Shown: positions 37,103-47,211, counted from the stretch's first letter. The stretch is DNA of 64,000 nt from an uncultured Erythrobacter sp. (GCF_947502395.1 NZ_CANMZM010000002.1:620001-684000), one strand, 5' to 3'. Notes: a model not told the origin generated them from the letters alone. Translations and numbers: made by a program.

Positions 37103-37857
37103 AGCTTAGCGCTCTCCAGCGCCGACAAAGCAACATTGAGTAGTCTCTCTCGTTCCACCTCGTCGTCCAATCCTACAAAGGCATCGCCAATAAATGCCTG
37201 CACTAAAAGGCGCTGTGCCAATTCAGGTGAGAGGCCGCGCGCGGCCATATAGAAACGAGCGGCTTCGTCGAGCTGACCCACGGTCGCACCGTGCGCGCAT
37301 TTCACATCATCGGCGAAAATCTCAAGCTGCGGAACAGCATTGGCGCTCGCGCCCGCTTCGAGCAGCAAGCCTTTGAAATCTTGTGCTGCATCGGTCTTTT
37401 GTGCATCGCGTGCAACCTTGATCTCGCCAAGGAAATTGCCCGTTGCCTGCCCCCAGTGAACACTGCGCACCGTCTGATTGCTGGTCGCGTCAGCCTCACC
37501 ATGGACAGTGGTTGTGACGAATTCGCGCACGGCATCGCCACCGCCAATGGTAACGCCGCCAAACTCAAAGTGTGCGCCCTTGCCCAGCCGTACTTCGATT
37601 TCGAGGCGGGTGTAGTCATCGCCAGCACTGGTCGCGAAGACTTCACCAGTTGCGCCGTCACCCACGATTAGGCGAATACGCGTGACGTCAGGAACCTCTC
37701 CGCCAACGATCAGGCAAATGCGCTTGGTTTCTCCAACAGCGACGGTGATGTCCTGCCGCTCGGCAATGCCAGCCGTGCCAAGCTTTGCGATCGCCCCCAG
37801 GTCGGCATAGCGCCATGCTTCGTCCCGGCGGGTGGGCAGTGTTGCGGTGTCGCTCAT
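37099..37857 (-). CDS. sufD: Fe-S cluster assembly protein SufD
   Basis: A 252-residue SufD, shorter than the ~420-residue enterobacterial form, as in other sphingomonads. The family C-terminal beta-helix is visible: VTTTVHGEADATSNQTVRSV, FKGLLLEAGASANAVPQLEI and FADDVKCAHGATVGQLDEAA (conserved CAHGATVG). It forms the scaffold with SufB and SufC. The start overlaps the preceding small gene (ATGA). Confidence 0.92.
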   Translation of the reverse strand: MSDTATLPTRRDEAWRYADLGAIAKLGTAGIAERQDITVAVGETKRICLIVGGEVPDVTRIRLIVGDGATGEVFATSAGDDYTRLEIEVRLGKGAHFEFGGVTIGGGDAVREFVTTTVHGEADATSNQTVRSVHWGQATGNFLGEIKVARDAQKTDAAQDFKGLLLEAGASANAVPQLEIFADDVKCAHGATVGQLDEAARFYMAARGLSPELAQRLLVQAFIGDAFVGLDDEVERERLLNVALSALESAKL

Positions 37858-38159
37858 TTCGAATCTCGATTCATCGCGCGCTCAACTTCTCTGACAAGCC
37901 GCGCACGGCTATCGCTAATGCACTCGCGAACTTCCTCTTCATTGCTCGCGCCTTTGCGCACGCATTTGGTCACCGCCCGGCAGAACCGATCATCAAGCCT
38001 TGGTCGACCAGTTGAGCGATTGAGCGAGCAATGCCATTTCCCTTCGCTGTCTTGGCCAACCGATGCTTGCATTGAGCGCAGGTTTCCAAGCACAACGATC
38101 TCAGGCACCTCCTCTACTGGAGCTGCCTGAAGGGCGAGCAAGAGAGACGCGATAATCAT
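37854..38159 (-). CDS. Small exported cysteine-containing protein within the suf operon
   Basis: A 101-residue protein with a short signal peptide (MIIASLLLALQAAPVEE) and four cysteines (WHCSL, RFCRA, KCVRK, RECIS) that could form two disulfides. No family is recognised. It overlaps sufC upstream and sufD downstream by 4 bp each, so its expression is locked to Fe-S assembly although it should be periplasmic. The overlaps make it a real gene. Confidence 0.7.
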   Translation of the reverse strand: MIIASLLLALQAAPVEEVPEIVVLGNLRSMQASVGQDSEGKWHCSLNRSTGRPRLDDRFCRAVTKCVRKGASNEEEVRECISDSRARLVREVERAMNRDSK

Positions 38160-38935
38160 GCTGCAACTTCAGCCATGACAGCGTCATAGCCTTCGTCCTC
38201 GAGGCGTAGGGCTAGGTCTGGCCCGCCGGTTTGGACAATGCGACCATCGGCAAGCACGCTTACCCGGTCAGGTTTTACGACGTCGAGTAGGCGTTGATAG
38301 TGGGTGATGAGCAGCACGCCTTTGCCGCTATCGCGCATAATCGAATTGATGCCCTCGCCCACGATGCGCAGCGCGTCGATGTCGAGGCCTGAATCGGTCT
38401 CATCCAGCACGGCAAATTTGGGATCGAGAATGCCCATCTGGACCATTTCGGCGCGCTTTTTCTCGCCGCCGGAAAAGCCGACATTCACCTGCCGCTTGAG
38501 CATTTCCATGTCCATTTTGAGCAGGCCAGCCTTCTCTTTGGCAAGTTTCAGGAACTCCCCGCCAGAAAGCGCTTCTTCCCCGCGATATTTGCGCTGAGCG
38601 TTCAAGGCCTCGCGCAGGAATTGGACGTTGGAGACGCCGGGGATTTCAACCGGATATTGAAAGCCAAGGAACAGGCCGGTGGCCGCACGCTCATGCGGGT
38701 CGAGGTCGAACAGGTCTTCGCCCATAAATTCGACCGAGCCGCTGGTCACGTCATAGCCGGGCTTCCCTCCAAGGACATTGGCAAGCGTCGATTTGCCCGC
38801 GCCATTGGGGCCCATGATCGCGTGGACTTCGCCTGCCGCGACTTCGAGGGAAAGGCCCTTGAGGATCGGCTTGGGATTGTCTTCGCCAACGGTGGCGTGA
38901 AGGTCGGTGATTTTAAGCATTTGCGTTGTTTCCAT
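38156..38935 (-). CDS. sufC: Fe-S assembly ATPase SufC
   Basis: An ABC-type ATPase of about 259 residues. Walker A is IMGPNGAGKSTLANV, the signature is FSGGEKKRAEMVQMG, and Walker B is AVLDETDSGLDIDALR, followed by LLITHYQRLL. It powers the SufBCD scaffold. The start at 38935 (METTQMLKITD) is chosen because the next in-frame ATG upstream, at 38950, lies inside the palindromic repeat at 38945-39043; ATG 38920 is also possible. It overlaps the small gene downstream by 4 bp. Confidence 0.94.
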   Translation of the reverse strand: METTQMLKITDLHATVGEDNPKPILKGLSLEVAAGEVHAIMGPNGAGKSTLANVLGGKPGYDVTSGSVEFMGEDLFDLDPHERAATGLFLGFQYPVEIPGVSNVQFLREALNAQRKYRGEEALSGGEFLKLAKEKAGLLKMDMEMLKRQVNVGFSGGEKKRAEMVQMGILDPKFAVLDETDSGLDIDALRIVGEGINSIMRDSGKGVLLITHYQRLLDVVKPDRVSVLADGRIVQTGGPDLALRLEDEGYDAVMAEVAA

Positions 38936-38944
38936 GGCATTTTT

Positions 38945-39043
38945 CGTCATTGCGACCCCGGGCTTGATCCGGGGGAAGCAATCCAGGGCGGGGTGCGGTG
39001 CGGCTCTGGATTGCCGCGTCGCCTTCGGCTCCTCGCAATGACG
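38945..39043. repeat. 99-bp palindromic intergenic repeat between the DUF559 gene and sufC
   Basis: The ends are 11-bp inverted repeats, CGTCATTGCGA (38945-38955) and TCGCAATGACG (39033-39043). Inside are nested arms GCAATCCAG/CTGGATTGC and the self-complementary CCCCGGGCTTGATCCGGGG. Long palindromes with CGTCATTGCGA-type ends are dispersed in many alphaproteobacterial genomes. In the leftward suf mRNA it would fold into a large hairpin just before sufC. Confidence 0.8.
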
Positions 39044-39058
39044 GGAGGGGGAGGTCGG

Positions 39059-39619
39059 TCATCGGCGGCCACCATCGTCGCGGCCATATCCGCCGCGCTC
39101 ATCCGAACGGTTATCCCGCCGATCAGGCCGCGAATAGTCTTGGTTGGGATTGGCCTCGCGGTGGGCGCGGGCTGCGTCTTTCCGGTCGCCAATGCGGATG
39201 CGCATTCCGGCGGTGATGCGTTGGAGCACGGCGTCCATATCGTCGAGGATATCGGTCGCCTTGATCCGCATTACGCGGATGCCAACGCTCTCAAGACTTT
39301 TGTCGCGGCGTTTGGCCAGCGTTTCGTCCTGATCCTCTTCGTCGATCATGATCGCCATGCCGAGATTGTGGCAGTTGAAGTCGACAATGGCCGAGCCAAC
39401 AACGGCAAAGCGCTTGAAGGTGTAGCGGCCAAGGTCGGCGTCAGCGAACTTCTTGGCGAGCGCCTTGTTCGCAGGCGAGGCAAAGCGCCGCATTTCGCGC
39501 GCGCGGTCGTGGAGCGCATCGAGACGCTTATCCGAGATCTTCCAGCCCCGACCCTTCTTGGGCAGCTCGGGGGCTTCACCGGATGTGTCTTTGATACCAA
39601 GGGTTTTGCGGTCAGTCAT
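39059..39619 (-). CDS. DUF559 domain protein (Vsr-like endonuclease fold)
   Basis: A 186-residue protein. DUF559 proteins share the Vsr/PD-(D/E)xK fold: YTFKRFAVVGSAIVDFNCHN carries the acidic D in IVDF, followed by GMAIMIDEEDQDE and the RRDKSLESVGIRVMRIK helix. The C-terminal ~45 residues are Arg/Asp/Gly-rich and probably disordered. It lies inside the suf operon, directly after the small membrane protein; its role in Fe-S assembly, if any, is unknown. ATG 39619 is chosen over an earlier alternative start. Confidence 0.8.
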   Translation of the reverse strand: MTDRKTLGIKDTSGEAPELPKKGRGWKISDKRLDALHDRAREMRRFASPANKALAKKFADADLGRYTFKRFAVVGSAIVDFNCHNLGMAIMIDEEDQDETLAKRRDKSLESVGIRVMRIKATDILDDMDAVLQRITAGMRIRIGDRKDAARAHREANPNQDYSRPDRRDNRSDERGGYGRDDGGRR

Positions 39620-39620
39620 T

Positions 39621-39886
39621 CTATTCTTCTTCAACAATCGGTCGCCCTCGGACGAGCCGCTTGATCGTATGCATCAGGAGCGCGCCGACCATAATGATGC
39701 CGTAAGTCCCGCCTGCGAGGATCGCTGCACCCCATGCTATCGCGAATCCGGAACTGCTTTTTTCCACGCCGAACAACATGACGATCGTAGCTGCCAACAT
39801 AAGAAACACAACGGACCACAGCATCCCGCCGAACACCCAAGCACGCCAAAGGCGCGTTCGCGCAGCCTTGATGCGCTCAGCTTCCA

Positions 39887-39887
<1 letters not shown>
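39621..39887 (-). CDS. Small two-span membrane protein in the suf operon
   Basis: An 88-residue protein with two transmembrane helices (AWVFGGMLWSVVFLMLAATI and FAIAWGAAILAGGTYGIIMV) and charged ends. I recognise no family. Its ATG overlaps the sufB stop codon by 1 bp (TGATGG) and the DUF559 gene follows at once, so all are co-translated. Confidence 0.68.
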
Positions 39888-41388
<1,501 letters not shown>

Positions 41389-41392
<4 letters not shown>

Positions 41393-41823
41393 GCCGTAAG
41401 CTCTTTTTGTGGGATCGTTTGAGAGGGGTCTGCACGAAGATCGTCCAGAGTAATTTCTGCGAGCGCACCGCGCAGCTTGGCGTTGATCATCGGCCAATGC
41501 GGCTTCATGTTGCAGCCCGCTTCGTAGTCGCAATCGCCGTTGTCGAGACAAGCGGTGAGAGCAATCGGCCCCTCCACCGCTTCGACAATATCAGCCACCG
41601 TGATCGCAGCCGCCGGGCGACCCAATTGCAGGCCTCCGCCCGCTCCGCGTACGGAACGCAGGAGGCTGGCCGCTGTCAGCTTGGACACCAATCGTTGAAC
41701 CGTAGGAACGGGCAGCCCAGTCTCATTCGCGAGCTCAGCCGCGCTCACCCGGCCATCCCCACAATGGGTGGCCGCCTGAACCATCGTGATAATGGCATAA
41801 TCGGTGAGATTGGAGAGGCGCAT
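41389..41823 (-). CDS. Rrf2/IscR-family regulator of the suf operon
   Basis: A 144-residue Rrf2 protein. The winged helix has [20 protein letters not shown] and [20 protein letters not shown]. The cluster-binding cysteines are [13 protein letters not shown] (C-x6-C-x5-C). Proteins of this type sense Fe-S status and repress or activate suf genes. It is the first gene of the leftward operon, overlapping sufB by 4 bp. An IscR-like operator lies about 43 bp upstream. Confidence 0.92.
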
Positions 41824-41865
41824 GAGAGAGGAGTAGCCCGCTTGTTGCGAATGGTTCTTAAATCG

Positions 41866-41878
41866 GAGTAAATCAGTC
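41866..41878 (-). promoter_or_regulatory. IscR-like operator upstream of the suf operon
   Basis: On the minus strand GACTGATTTACTC differs at one position from the core of the E. coli IscR type-1 site (GACTRWWWYAGTC). The outer ATA/TAT parts are only partly conserved. It lies about 43 bp before the Rrf2 start, where autoregulation would be expected. Binding by this Rrf2 protein is inferred. Confidence 0.4.
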
Positions 41879-41969
41879 GTATTTCAAATACGCGCAGATC
41901 GCTCTGATTTCAAGCACAAGTGCTATCCCGAACGTAACAAAGGCACAGTGCGCCCAGGATTCAGAAGAC

Positions 41970-43010
41970 TCATAGCGGCGGACCGTCCGGCTTCTGTCCA
42001 TTGTCGAGTCCTCGATATGGCCGAAATCGATCTAAATTTTGCATGTTGGTTAGCCGGACAAACAAAGGATCTTGAGATCCCCCCAGCCGCGAAGGTGTGT
42101 ATCCGCAGAACCGGCGGATCTCGCGGATCATATGGGGCTGATCTGTAAAGGCCATTGCAATTTCAGATTCGCCTTCATCGGTCAAATCGGGTTGGGCCAG
42201 CAAGTTGGCGGCGCGAATCGCTCGAAATTTTCGGGCAAGGCCTCGTGGGGCAAACCCGAAGTACCTCTTCACCAATCGCTCGATTTGCCGGCGAGAATAA
42301 GGTTGTGTGCCGAACAACTCATCCACTTGCGGGTTGAGTGAAGAGCCAAGCCAAGCCAATACCTCCTCAATCACATCTTCATGTGTTGGCGGAATGGGGC
42401 TCAGGCGAGGGCGGATCCACTCGGCGACCTCAATACATGCTTGTTCGCTCGACACTTCTCCCGAACGACAGCGTCCGACCAGATCATCGGAGAAAAAATC
42501 AATGTCCTCACCCAAGAGCTCGCTTGCCGGAATGAAACGGTTTCGGCAATTGTCAACAGGAGCGTGAGTGAGTGAGGCCCACCCAAAGGGCGAAAGCGAT
42601 GCACCAAGGCATCGCCATGGCCCATCGACGTGATAGGGTGCCGCCACATCGAAAGCATTGAAGAGAACAGGGCCGCCATCGACCCGGTCAACCCTATCTC
42701 CGAAGTATGCGTACGCTCGGCCTTGGATAGTGAAAAACAACTGGCCCAACGCCCCAGGGTGCCGGTCATCCCATGCTTCCTCGTAGTGCTGCAGGTCAAA
42801 CAGCGCCAAAATATGGCGCTCCAAACCCGCAGGGGGATCGAAGTAAGTGAGGCTAAAGTGTTCGTTGCTTTTGTCGATCGGGCGAAGTTGGGACGATTCA
42901 GAGCGCAAAGTGCGACCCGCAGGCTGAATCGTCCCCAGTGCCCGAAGATCAGGCTCCGACAAGCCGCTCGTGTTGGGCTCGTTGTCGTTTGAATATGCGT
43001 ATTTGGTCAC
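41970..43010 (-). CDS. AraC-family transcriptional regulator
   Basis: A 346-residue regulator. The N-terminal ~220 residues form an AraC-type sensing region (FSLTYFDPPAGLERHILALF, GQLFFTIQGRAYAYFGDRVD). The C-terminal AraC HTH domain has PYSRRQIERLVKRYFGFAPR and FTDQPHMIREIRRFCGYTPS, the second recognition helix and the P-SR motif. The annotated start is GTG 43010; a later start is possible. It is followed by no co-oriented gene in the suf direction and resembles its neighbour at 43154. Confidence 0.85.
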   Translation of the reverse strand: MTKYAYSNDNEPNTSGLSEPDLRALGTIQPAGRTLRSESSQLRPIDKSNEHFSLTYFDPPAGLERHILALFDLQHYEEAWDDRHPGALGQLFFTIQGRAYAYFGDRVDRVDGGPVLFNAFDVAAPYHVDGPWRCLGASLSPFGWASLTHAPVDNCRNRFIPASELLGEDIDFFSDDLVGRCRSGEVSSEQACIEVAEWIRPRLSPIPPTHEDVIEEVLAWLGSSLNPQVDELFGTQPYSRRQIERLVKRYFGFAPRGLARKFRAIRAANLLAQPDLTDEGESEIAMAFTDQPHMIREIRRFCGYTPSRLGGSQDPLFVRLTNMQNLDRFRPYRGLDNGQKPDGPPL

Positions 43011-43153
43011 TATGGCTTGTATCTGAACGACATCGACGGTTTAGCCATTGTATCCTAGCGACATTGACCCCGAGGGGTTTCCCCTTATGCGAAGAAAATG
43101 GCATGAAAGCTAAATCGCAGTTCCAGTGCGTCGTATGAAAGTCTTCGATGCGC

Positions 43154-44080
43154 TCAAAGATTGAGTTCGCGTAGGTTTTGCGGGGCGATCATCTCACTTA
43201 GGAATGGAGTGTCCGGATCGCGCAATCGCGCAGGAGTGCGGCCAACAAACAGATTGATCTCACGGATCATGTGAGACTGATCGAAAAAAGCTTCCGCCAA
43301 CTGCGCTTCGAATTCTTCGGTCAGCATCGGGAAGGAAAGCAATGCAGCGGCGCGCAGAGCGCGATACTTGCGTGCTAAAGCTTGAGGCGGGAGGCCAAAG
43401 TACCTTTCAGTCAGGCGCTGAACCTGACGCTTGGAATAGGCCGCTGCCTCCATCAAATCTTCTAAGCTAGGGTTGAGCGATGCACCCAGCCATGTGTTCA
43501 CGACCTTGATAAGCTCGGCATGGCGGGGATTGATCGCTTTGACACGGACACCGACGAACTCGCCCATCGCGAGTGCGCATGCCCGCCCACTCATCGTACC
43601 CGCACGGTATTCGGTATTGAGCTTTTCGCCAAGTTGCGCGGCTTCTCCGCCAAGTACCTCACTTGCCTCTTTCATTTGATCGCGATTGTCGCCTGCGTGA
43701 AGTCCGGTCAACGCCGCCCAACCAAGCGGGGTGAGTGCGGCTCCCACACAGTGCATAGGCCCTGCGACATGGATCGGATGCGACGTGGACAGGGGAGTCA
43801 TCACTACCGTCTCATGGTTGGGAACCTGCCTGCCATCCCTAAAGTGCATTTCACCTTTTCCATGAGGAAAGATCGCGAAATGACCAACCGAGGCAGGCTG
43901 AATATCGCAAATCTCGGGCTCATCGCAGCGGAAGTGGTACAGTGTAGTGACATAGTCGCTAATGGCGGCCTGAGGCGCGATGTAGTCGACCTGGATGAGA
44001 TCGCTGGCGGTCAGCTCAAGCTTGGCATCTTCGGACTCGGTTTCCGAAAGACCGGGAAATCCGTCTAAACCCTCAACCAT
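43154..44080 (-). CDS. Second AraC-family regulator, paralogue of its neighbour
   Basis: A 308-residue regulator with the same layout as the gene downstream: an N-terminal ligand/regulatory domain (TLYHFRCDEPEICDIQPASV, GHFAIFPHGKGEMHFRDGRQ) and a C-terminal AraC HTH (AAYSKRQVQRLTERYFGLPP, FFDQSHMIREINLFVGRTPA). The two share the LGASLNP or LGSSLNP and LARKYRALRAA or LARKFRAIRAA blocks, so they arose by duplication. The gene begins about 50 bp after the strong hairpin at 44135-44163, so that hairpin could attenuate it. Confidence 0.85.
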   Translation of the reverse strand: MVEGLDGFPGLSETESEDAKLELTASDLIQVDYIAPQAAISDYVTTLYHFRCDEPEICDIQPASVGHFAIFPHGKGEMHFRDGRQVPNHETVVMTPLSTSHPIHVAGPMHCVGAALTPLGWAALTGLHAGDNRDQMKEASEVLGGEAAQLGEKLNTEYRAGTMSGRACALAMGEFVGVRVKAINPRHAELIKVVNTWLGASLNPSLEDLMEAAAYSKRQVQRLTERYFGLPPQALARKYRALRAAALLSFPMLTEEFEAQLAEAFFDQSHMIREINLFVGRTPARLRDPDTPFLSEMIAPQNLRELNL

Positions 44081-44127
44081 TCGCGCCCCTGTCTTTCGTC
44101 GCGCCGACGCTAACAGACGGAATCGAC

Positions 44128-44163
44128 AAAAAAAGGGCGGCCGTCAATTGAGGACAGCCGCCC
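44128..44163 (-). terminator. Strong Rho-independent terminator for leftward transcription
   Basis: GGGCGGCTGTC and GACGGCCGCCC pair over 11 bp, with one U-G wobble only in the minus-strand RNA, around a CTCAATT loop, followed by seven T residues on the minus strand (44134-44128). In the opposite orientation there would be a C-A mismatch, so the structure is built for leftward RNA. Confidence 0.88.
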
Positions 44164-44239
44164 ATATGAGTTGAGGAACTCTTTGCATCGCTGCTTGGAG
44201 CCCTTCGGGTCGCGGTGTCTTATTAGCCGCGGTGCACAC
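44128..44239 (-). ncRNA. Candidate small RNA (~110 nt) or attenuated leader upstream of the AraC gene
   Basis: Leftward reading gives a -10-like TACAAT (complement of 44246-44251), a start near 44239, a hairpin GAGTT-CCTC-AACTC, and the strong terminator ending at 44128. Two CCUC loops could pair with Shine-Dalgarno sequences, a feature of several alphaproteobacterial sRNAs. The RNA also contains a short reading frame (ATG 44188 to TGA 44144, 14 codons, MQRVPQLIWAAVLN), which with the overlapping terminator could instead act as a leader-peptide attenuator. The -35 box is weak. Existence is inferred from structure. Confidence 0.5.
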
Positions 44240-44260
44240 AGAATAATTGTATTGAAGCGA

Positions 44261-44303
44261 CAAGCTTCGGAACCGGCGATTTTTTAGCTTTTACCGAAGC
44301 TTG
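44261..44303. repeat. 10-bp perfect inverted repeat near the sRNA promoter
   Basis: CAAGCTTCGG (44261-44270) and CCGAAGCTTG (44294-44303) are exact complements with 23 bp between. The left arm sits about ten bases upstream of the TACAAT box of the candidate sRNA, so a regulator could bind there. No T run follows in either direction. Confidence 0.55.
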
Positions 44304-44374
44304 CTAGGCTCCTAGAAAAGCACAAATCGCTTTCTGCTCGACACAAGGTTGGTTTTGAGGCTTAGCGATTGACG

Positions 44375-45442
44375 ATGCTTAGCCAATTCAAACTGTTTGA
44401 TCTTGCTCGCCCGGCCATTTTCGCGCTCGATTCGGAGACAGGTCACAAACTTGCGATCAAAGCTCTCAAAGCGATCCCGATTGGCACGTCGCTCTCGCGA
44501 CGATCTGAATCCTCTGGGCTCGGCGTGACAGTTGCCGGGCTTGATTTTCCCAATCCTGTGGGAGTTGCTGCAGGATTCGATAAGGATGCCGAGGTGCCAG
44601 ATGCCCTGCTAGCGCTCGGATTTGGTTTTACAGAAGTGGGATCGATTACGCCGCGCCCACAAGCCGGCAATCCGAAGCCGCGCCTATTCCGACTGACCGA
44701 AGACCAAGCCGTCATCAACCGTATGGGATTTAACAATGCAGGGGCAGCAGCAGCGCTAGAGCGGCTTAAGGCTCGGCAGGCACGCGGAGGTATCGTTGGT
44801 ATAAACATTGGCGCCAACAAGGACTCTGAAGATCGGATCGCAGACTACGCTGAGATGGCGCGGGTAATGACCCCATACGCCAGCTATCTTGCAGTCAATG
44901 TTTCAAGCCCAAATACGCCGGGCCTTCGGGCGCTTCAGGATGAAGGGGCGCTATCCGCCCTTATTGATGGCGTTATCGCCGCACGCGCCGAGGCTGGAGG
45001 CAAGGCAATGCCACCTATTTTCCTCAAGGTTGCTCCCGACCTCGAACCGCAGGATGTTGATGCCATCTCTCGGATTGCACTCGATAAGGGCCTCGGTGCT
45101 CTTATAGTTTCAAACACGACCATCTCTCGCGAAGGGCTCACCTCAAGATATGCGAGCGAAATGGGCGGCTTGTCGGGCAAGCCTTTGCGCATGCTCGCTC
45201 TTCAACGCTTGCGCGACTTCCGAAAGGCAACCGGAGGGGAGCTGCCCCTTATCGGCGTGGGGGGAATTGCCAATGCAGAGCACGCTTGGGAGCGCATCCG
45301 TGCCGGGGCCAGCCTCATCCAACTCTACTCCGCTATGGTCTACCATGGGCCCTCTCTAGGTGCCCAAATAGTTCAAGGCCTGCAAAGAATTATGGATCGC
45401 GAAGGAATTTCGAGCATTGCGGAGGCGGTAGGAAGCGAATAG
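44375..45442 (+). CDS. pyrD: Dihydroorotate dehydrogenase (quinone), class 2
   Basis: A 355-residue class 2 PyrD, which oxidises dihydroorotate to orotate with quinone in pyrimidine synthesis at the inner membrane. The N-terminal membrane-associating helix (FKLFDLARPAIFALDSETGH) is present. The FMN/active-site blocks are GFNNAGAA, LAVNVSSPNTPGLRAL (catalytic Ser) and IGVGGIANAEHAWERIRAGA. ATG 44375 is chosen; a TTG at 44369 is two codons earlier. It is 11 bp upstream of the ggt gene. Confidence 0.95.
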   Translation: MLSQFKLFDLARPAIFALDSETGHKLAIKALKAIPIGTSLSRRSESSGLGVTVAGLDFPNPVGVAAGFDKDAEVPDALLALGFGFTEVGSITPRPQAGNPKPRLFRLTEDQAVINRMGFNNAGAAAALERLKARQARGGIVGINIGANKDSEDRIADYAEMARVMTPYASYLAVNVSSPNTPGLRALQDEGALSALIDGVIAARAEAGGKAMPPIFLKVAPDLEPQDVDAISRIALDKGLGALIVSNTTISREGLTSRYASEMGGLSGKPLRMLALQRLRDFRKATGGELPLIGVGGIANAEHAWERIRAGASLIQLYSAMVYHGPSLGAQIVQGLQRIMDREGISSIAEAVGSE

Positions 45443-45453
45443 CTACGCACTCC

Positions 45454-47211
45454 ATGCTAAGATACGTCGCACTTCTCGCACCGTCCGCGCTGATACTCGC
45501 CGGATGCACAGCTGATTCCAGCCAGCTCAACAGCACCCCCGCCCCAGTTGAAGCACCAAGCTCTGGCGCAGTCAGCAGCGCTGATCCTCGCGCAACGGCG
45601 GCGGGGGAAGCAATCTTGGCGAAAGGTGGGTCGGCCACCGATGCCGCCATCGCAATCATGCTCGCCCTCACCGTGGTCGAACCGCAAAGCTCTGGCATTG
45701 GCGGGGGCGGCTTTATGGTTCGCGCAGGCGATGGTGATCTCGTTACCTTCGATGGTCGAGAAACAGCGCCTGCTGCAGCGACGACCACCCGCTTTCTGGA
45801 CGAAGAGGGCAAGCGCCTTCCCTTCGAAACCCGCGTAATCTCAGGCCTTAGCGTCGGTGTTCCCGGCAATCTCGCGCTCGCTGCCAAAGCGCATGAGCGT
45901 TATGGCAAATTGCCATGGGCAGACTTGTTTGCACCCGCCATTGCCCTGGCGCGCGATGGCTTTGTGGTGAACCGCCGACTTCATGCCTCGCTCAGCGGGC
46001 GGCAAGACCGGGCCGGCAAAACAGCAGCTGCACGTGCGATCTTCTACGGAGCCAGTGGCGAAGCCCTACCCGTAGGCGCAACGGTCAAAGTGCCCGAGCT
46101 GGCCGACACTTTTGAGCGGCTAGCCAGCGAAGGTATTTCAGCCTTTTATGAGGCGAGCGCACAGGGATTTGCGGGCTATGTCGCCGGAGAGACCTCGCAA
46201 GATGGCGCCCTGACTGCCAGCGATGTGTCGAGCTATCGAGCGAAAGAGCGCGATCCCGTCTGCGTTAGCTACCGCAGTTATAACGTCTGCGGCATGGGGC
46301 CGCCATCTTCAGGCGGCGTAGCCGTTGGACAGATGCTGGGCCAGCTTGAGCGTTTCGATGTGGCAGCCATGGGTCCTGAAAGCCCGGAGTTTTGGCACCT
46401 CTTCCTCGATTCCCAGCGCCTCGCTTATGCCGATCGCGAACTCTACATTGGGGATGAGGACTTCGTCTCGGTTCCCGTCGCAGGGCTGGTTGATCCGGCG
46501 TATATCGCCAGCCGCGGCTCCTTGCTTGATCCCGGCAAAGCGCTTGCAGAAGTCACGCCCGGCACACCTCCGGGGGCTCCCCTCGCCCGCGCTGACGGCG
46601 ATGAACCGATGGAGAACGGCACCACCCATTTTTCCGTGGTTGATGCTGAAGGCAATGCGGTAAGCTACACTTCCACGATTGAGGGCGCATGGGGCTCTGG
46701 CCTGCATTGGGGTGGCTTCTATCTTAACAATGAACTCACCGATTTCAGCACCAACCCCGAAATGGACGGCAAACCCGTTGCGAACCGTGTTGAGGGCGGG
46801 AAACGTCCGCGGTCGTCCATGGCACCAACGATCGTCTTCGATGACCAGGGTGAGGTTGTGTTGGTGATCGGAGCGGCAGGGGGCCCGACCATCCCGGTTC
46901 AAGTCGCTCGTTCGATCATTGGTGTGATCGATTTCGGCATGACCGCTGAGGAAGCGATCGCATTGCCACTCTTCATGTCTTTTGGCCCGGTTGCCTTCAC
47001 CGAAGAGGGCAATGTGGTCGCCGATATGGTCGATGAGCTCAAAGCACTGGGTCACGAACAAATCCGGGTGATTGGACCTCGTGGCAAGACCAATGCTCTG
47101 CGCCGGATCGATGGCGGTTGGGAGGCGGCAGGAGACCCGCGTATTGCTCCCCTGCTCTCCTATGAGCCGGATCTCGAAGCCGATCAGGAAAATGCAGCCA
47201 ACGCGCCTTGA
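45454..47211 (+). CDS. ggt: Gamma-glutamyltransferase, lipoprotein form
   Basis: A 585-residue Ggt that cleaves or transfers the glutamyl group of glutathione. The N-terminal lipobox is SALILAGCTADS. The autocatalytic site is GTTHFSVVDAEGNAVSYTST, where Thr becomes the nucleophile of the small subunit, with RETAPAAATTTRFLDEEG and MGPPSSGGVAVGQMLGQLER as substrate-loop blocks. ATG 45454 gives the lipoprotein signal; a longer frame to 45286 lies inside pyrD. Confidence 0.93.
   Translation: MLRYVALLAPSALILAGCTADSSQLNSTPAPVEAPSSGAVSSADPRATAAGEAILAKGGSATDAAIAIMLALTVVEPQSSGIGGGGFMVRAGDGDLVTFDGRETAPAAATTTRFLDEEGKRLPFETRVISGLSVGVPGNLALAAKAHERYGKLPWADLFAPAIALARDGFVVNRRLHASLSGRQDRAGKTAAARAIFYGASGEALPVGATVKVPELADTFERLASEGISAFYEASAQGFAGYVAGETSQDGALTASDVSSYRAKERDPVCVSYRSYNVCGMGPPSSGGVAVGQMLGQLERFDVAAMGPESPEFWHLFLDSQRLAYADRELYIGDEDFVSVPVAGLVDPAYIASRGSLLDPGKALAEVTPGTPPGAPLARADGDEPMENGTTHFSVVDAEGNAVSYTSTIEGAWGSGLHWGGFYLNNELTDFSTNPEMDGKPVANRVEGGKRPRSSMAPTIVFDDQGEVVLVIGAAGGPTIPVQVARSIIGVIDFGMTAEEAIALPLFMSFGPVAFTEEGNVVADMVDELKALGHEQIRVIGPRGKTNALRRIDGGWEAAGDPRIAPLLSYEPDLEADQENAANAP

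Noticed and set aside
38621..39664. 347-codon plus-strand frame across sufC and DUF559
   Set aside because: Antisense shadow of two genes with strong family motifs; it also crosses the palindromic repeat.
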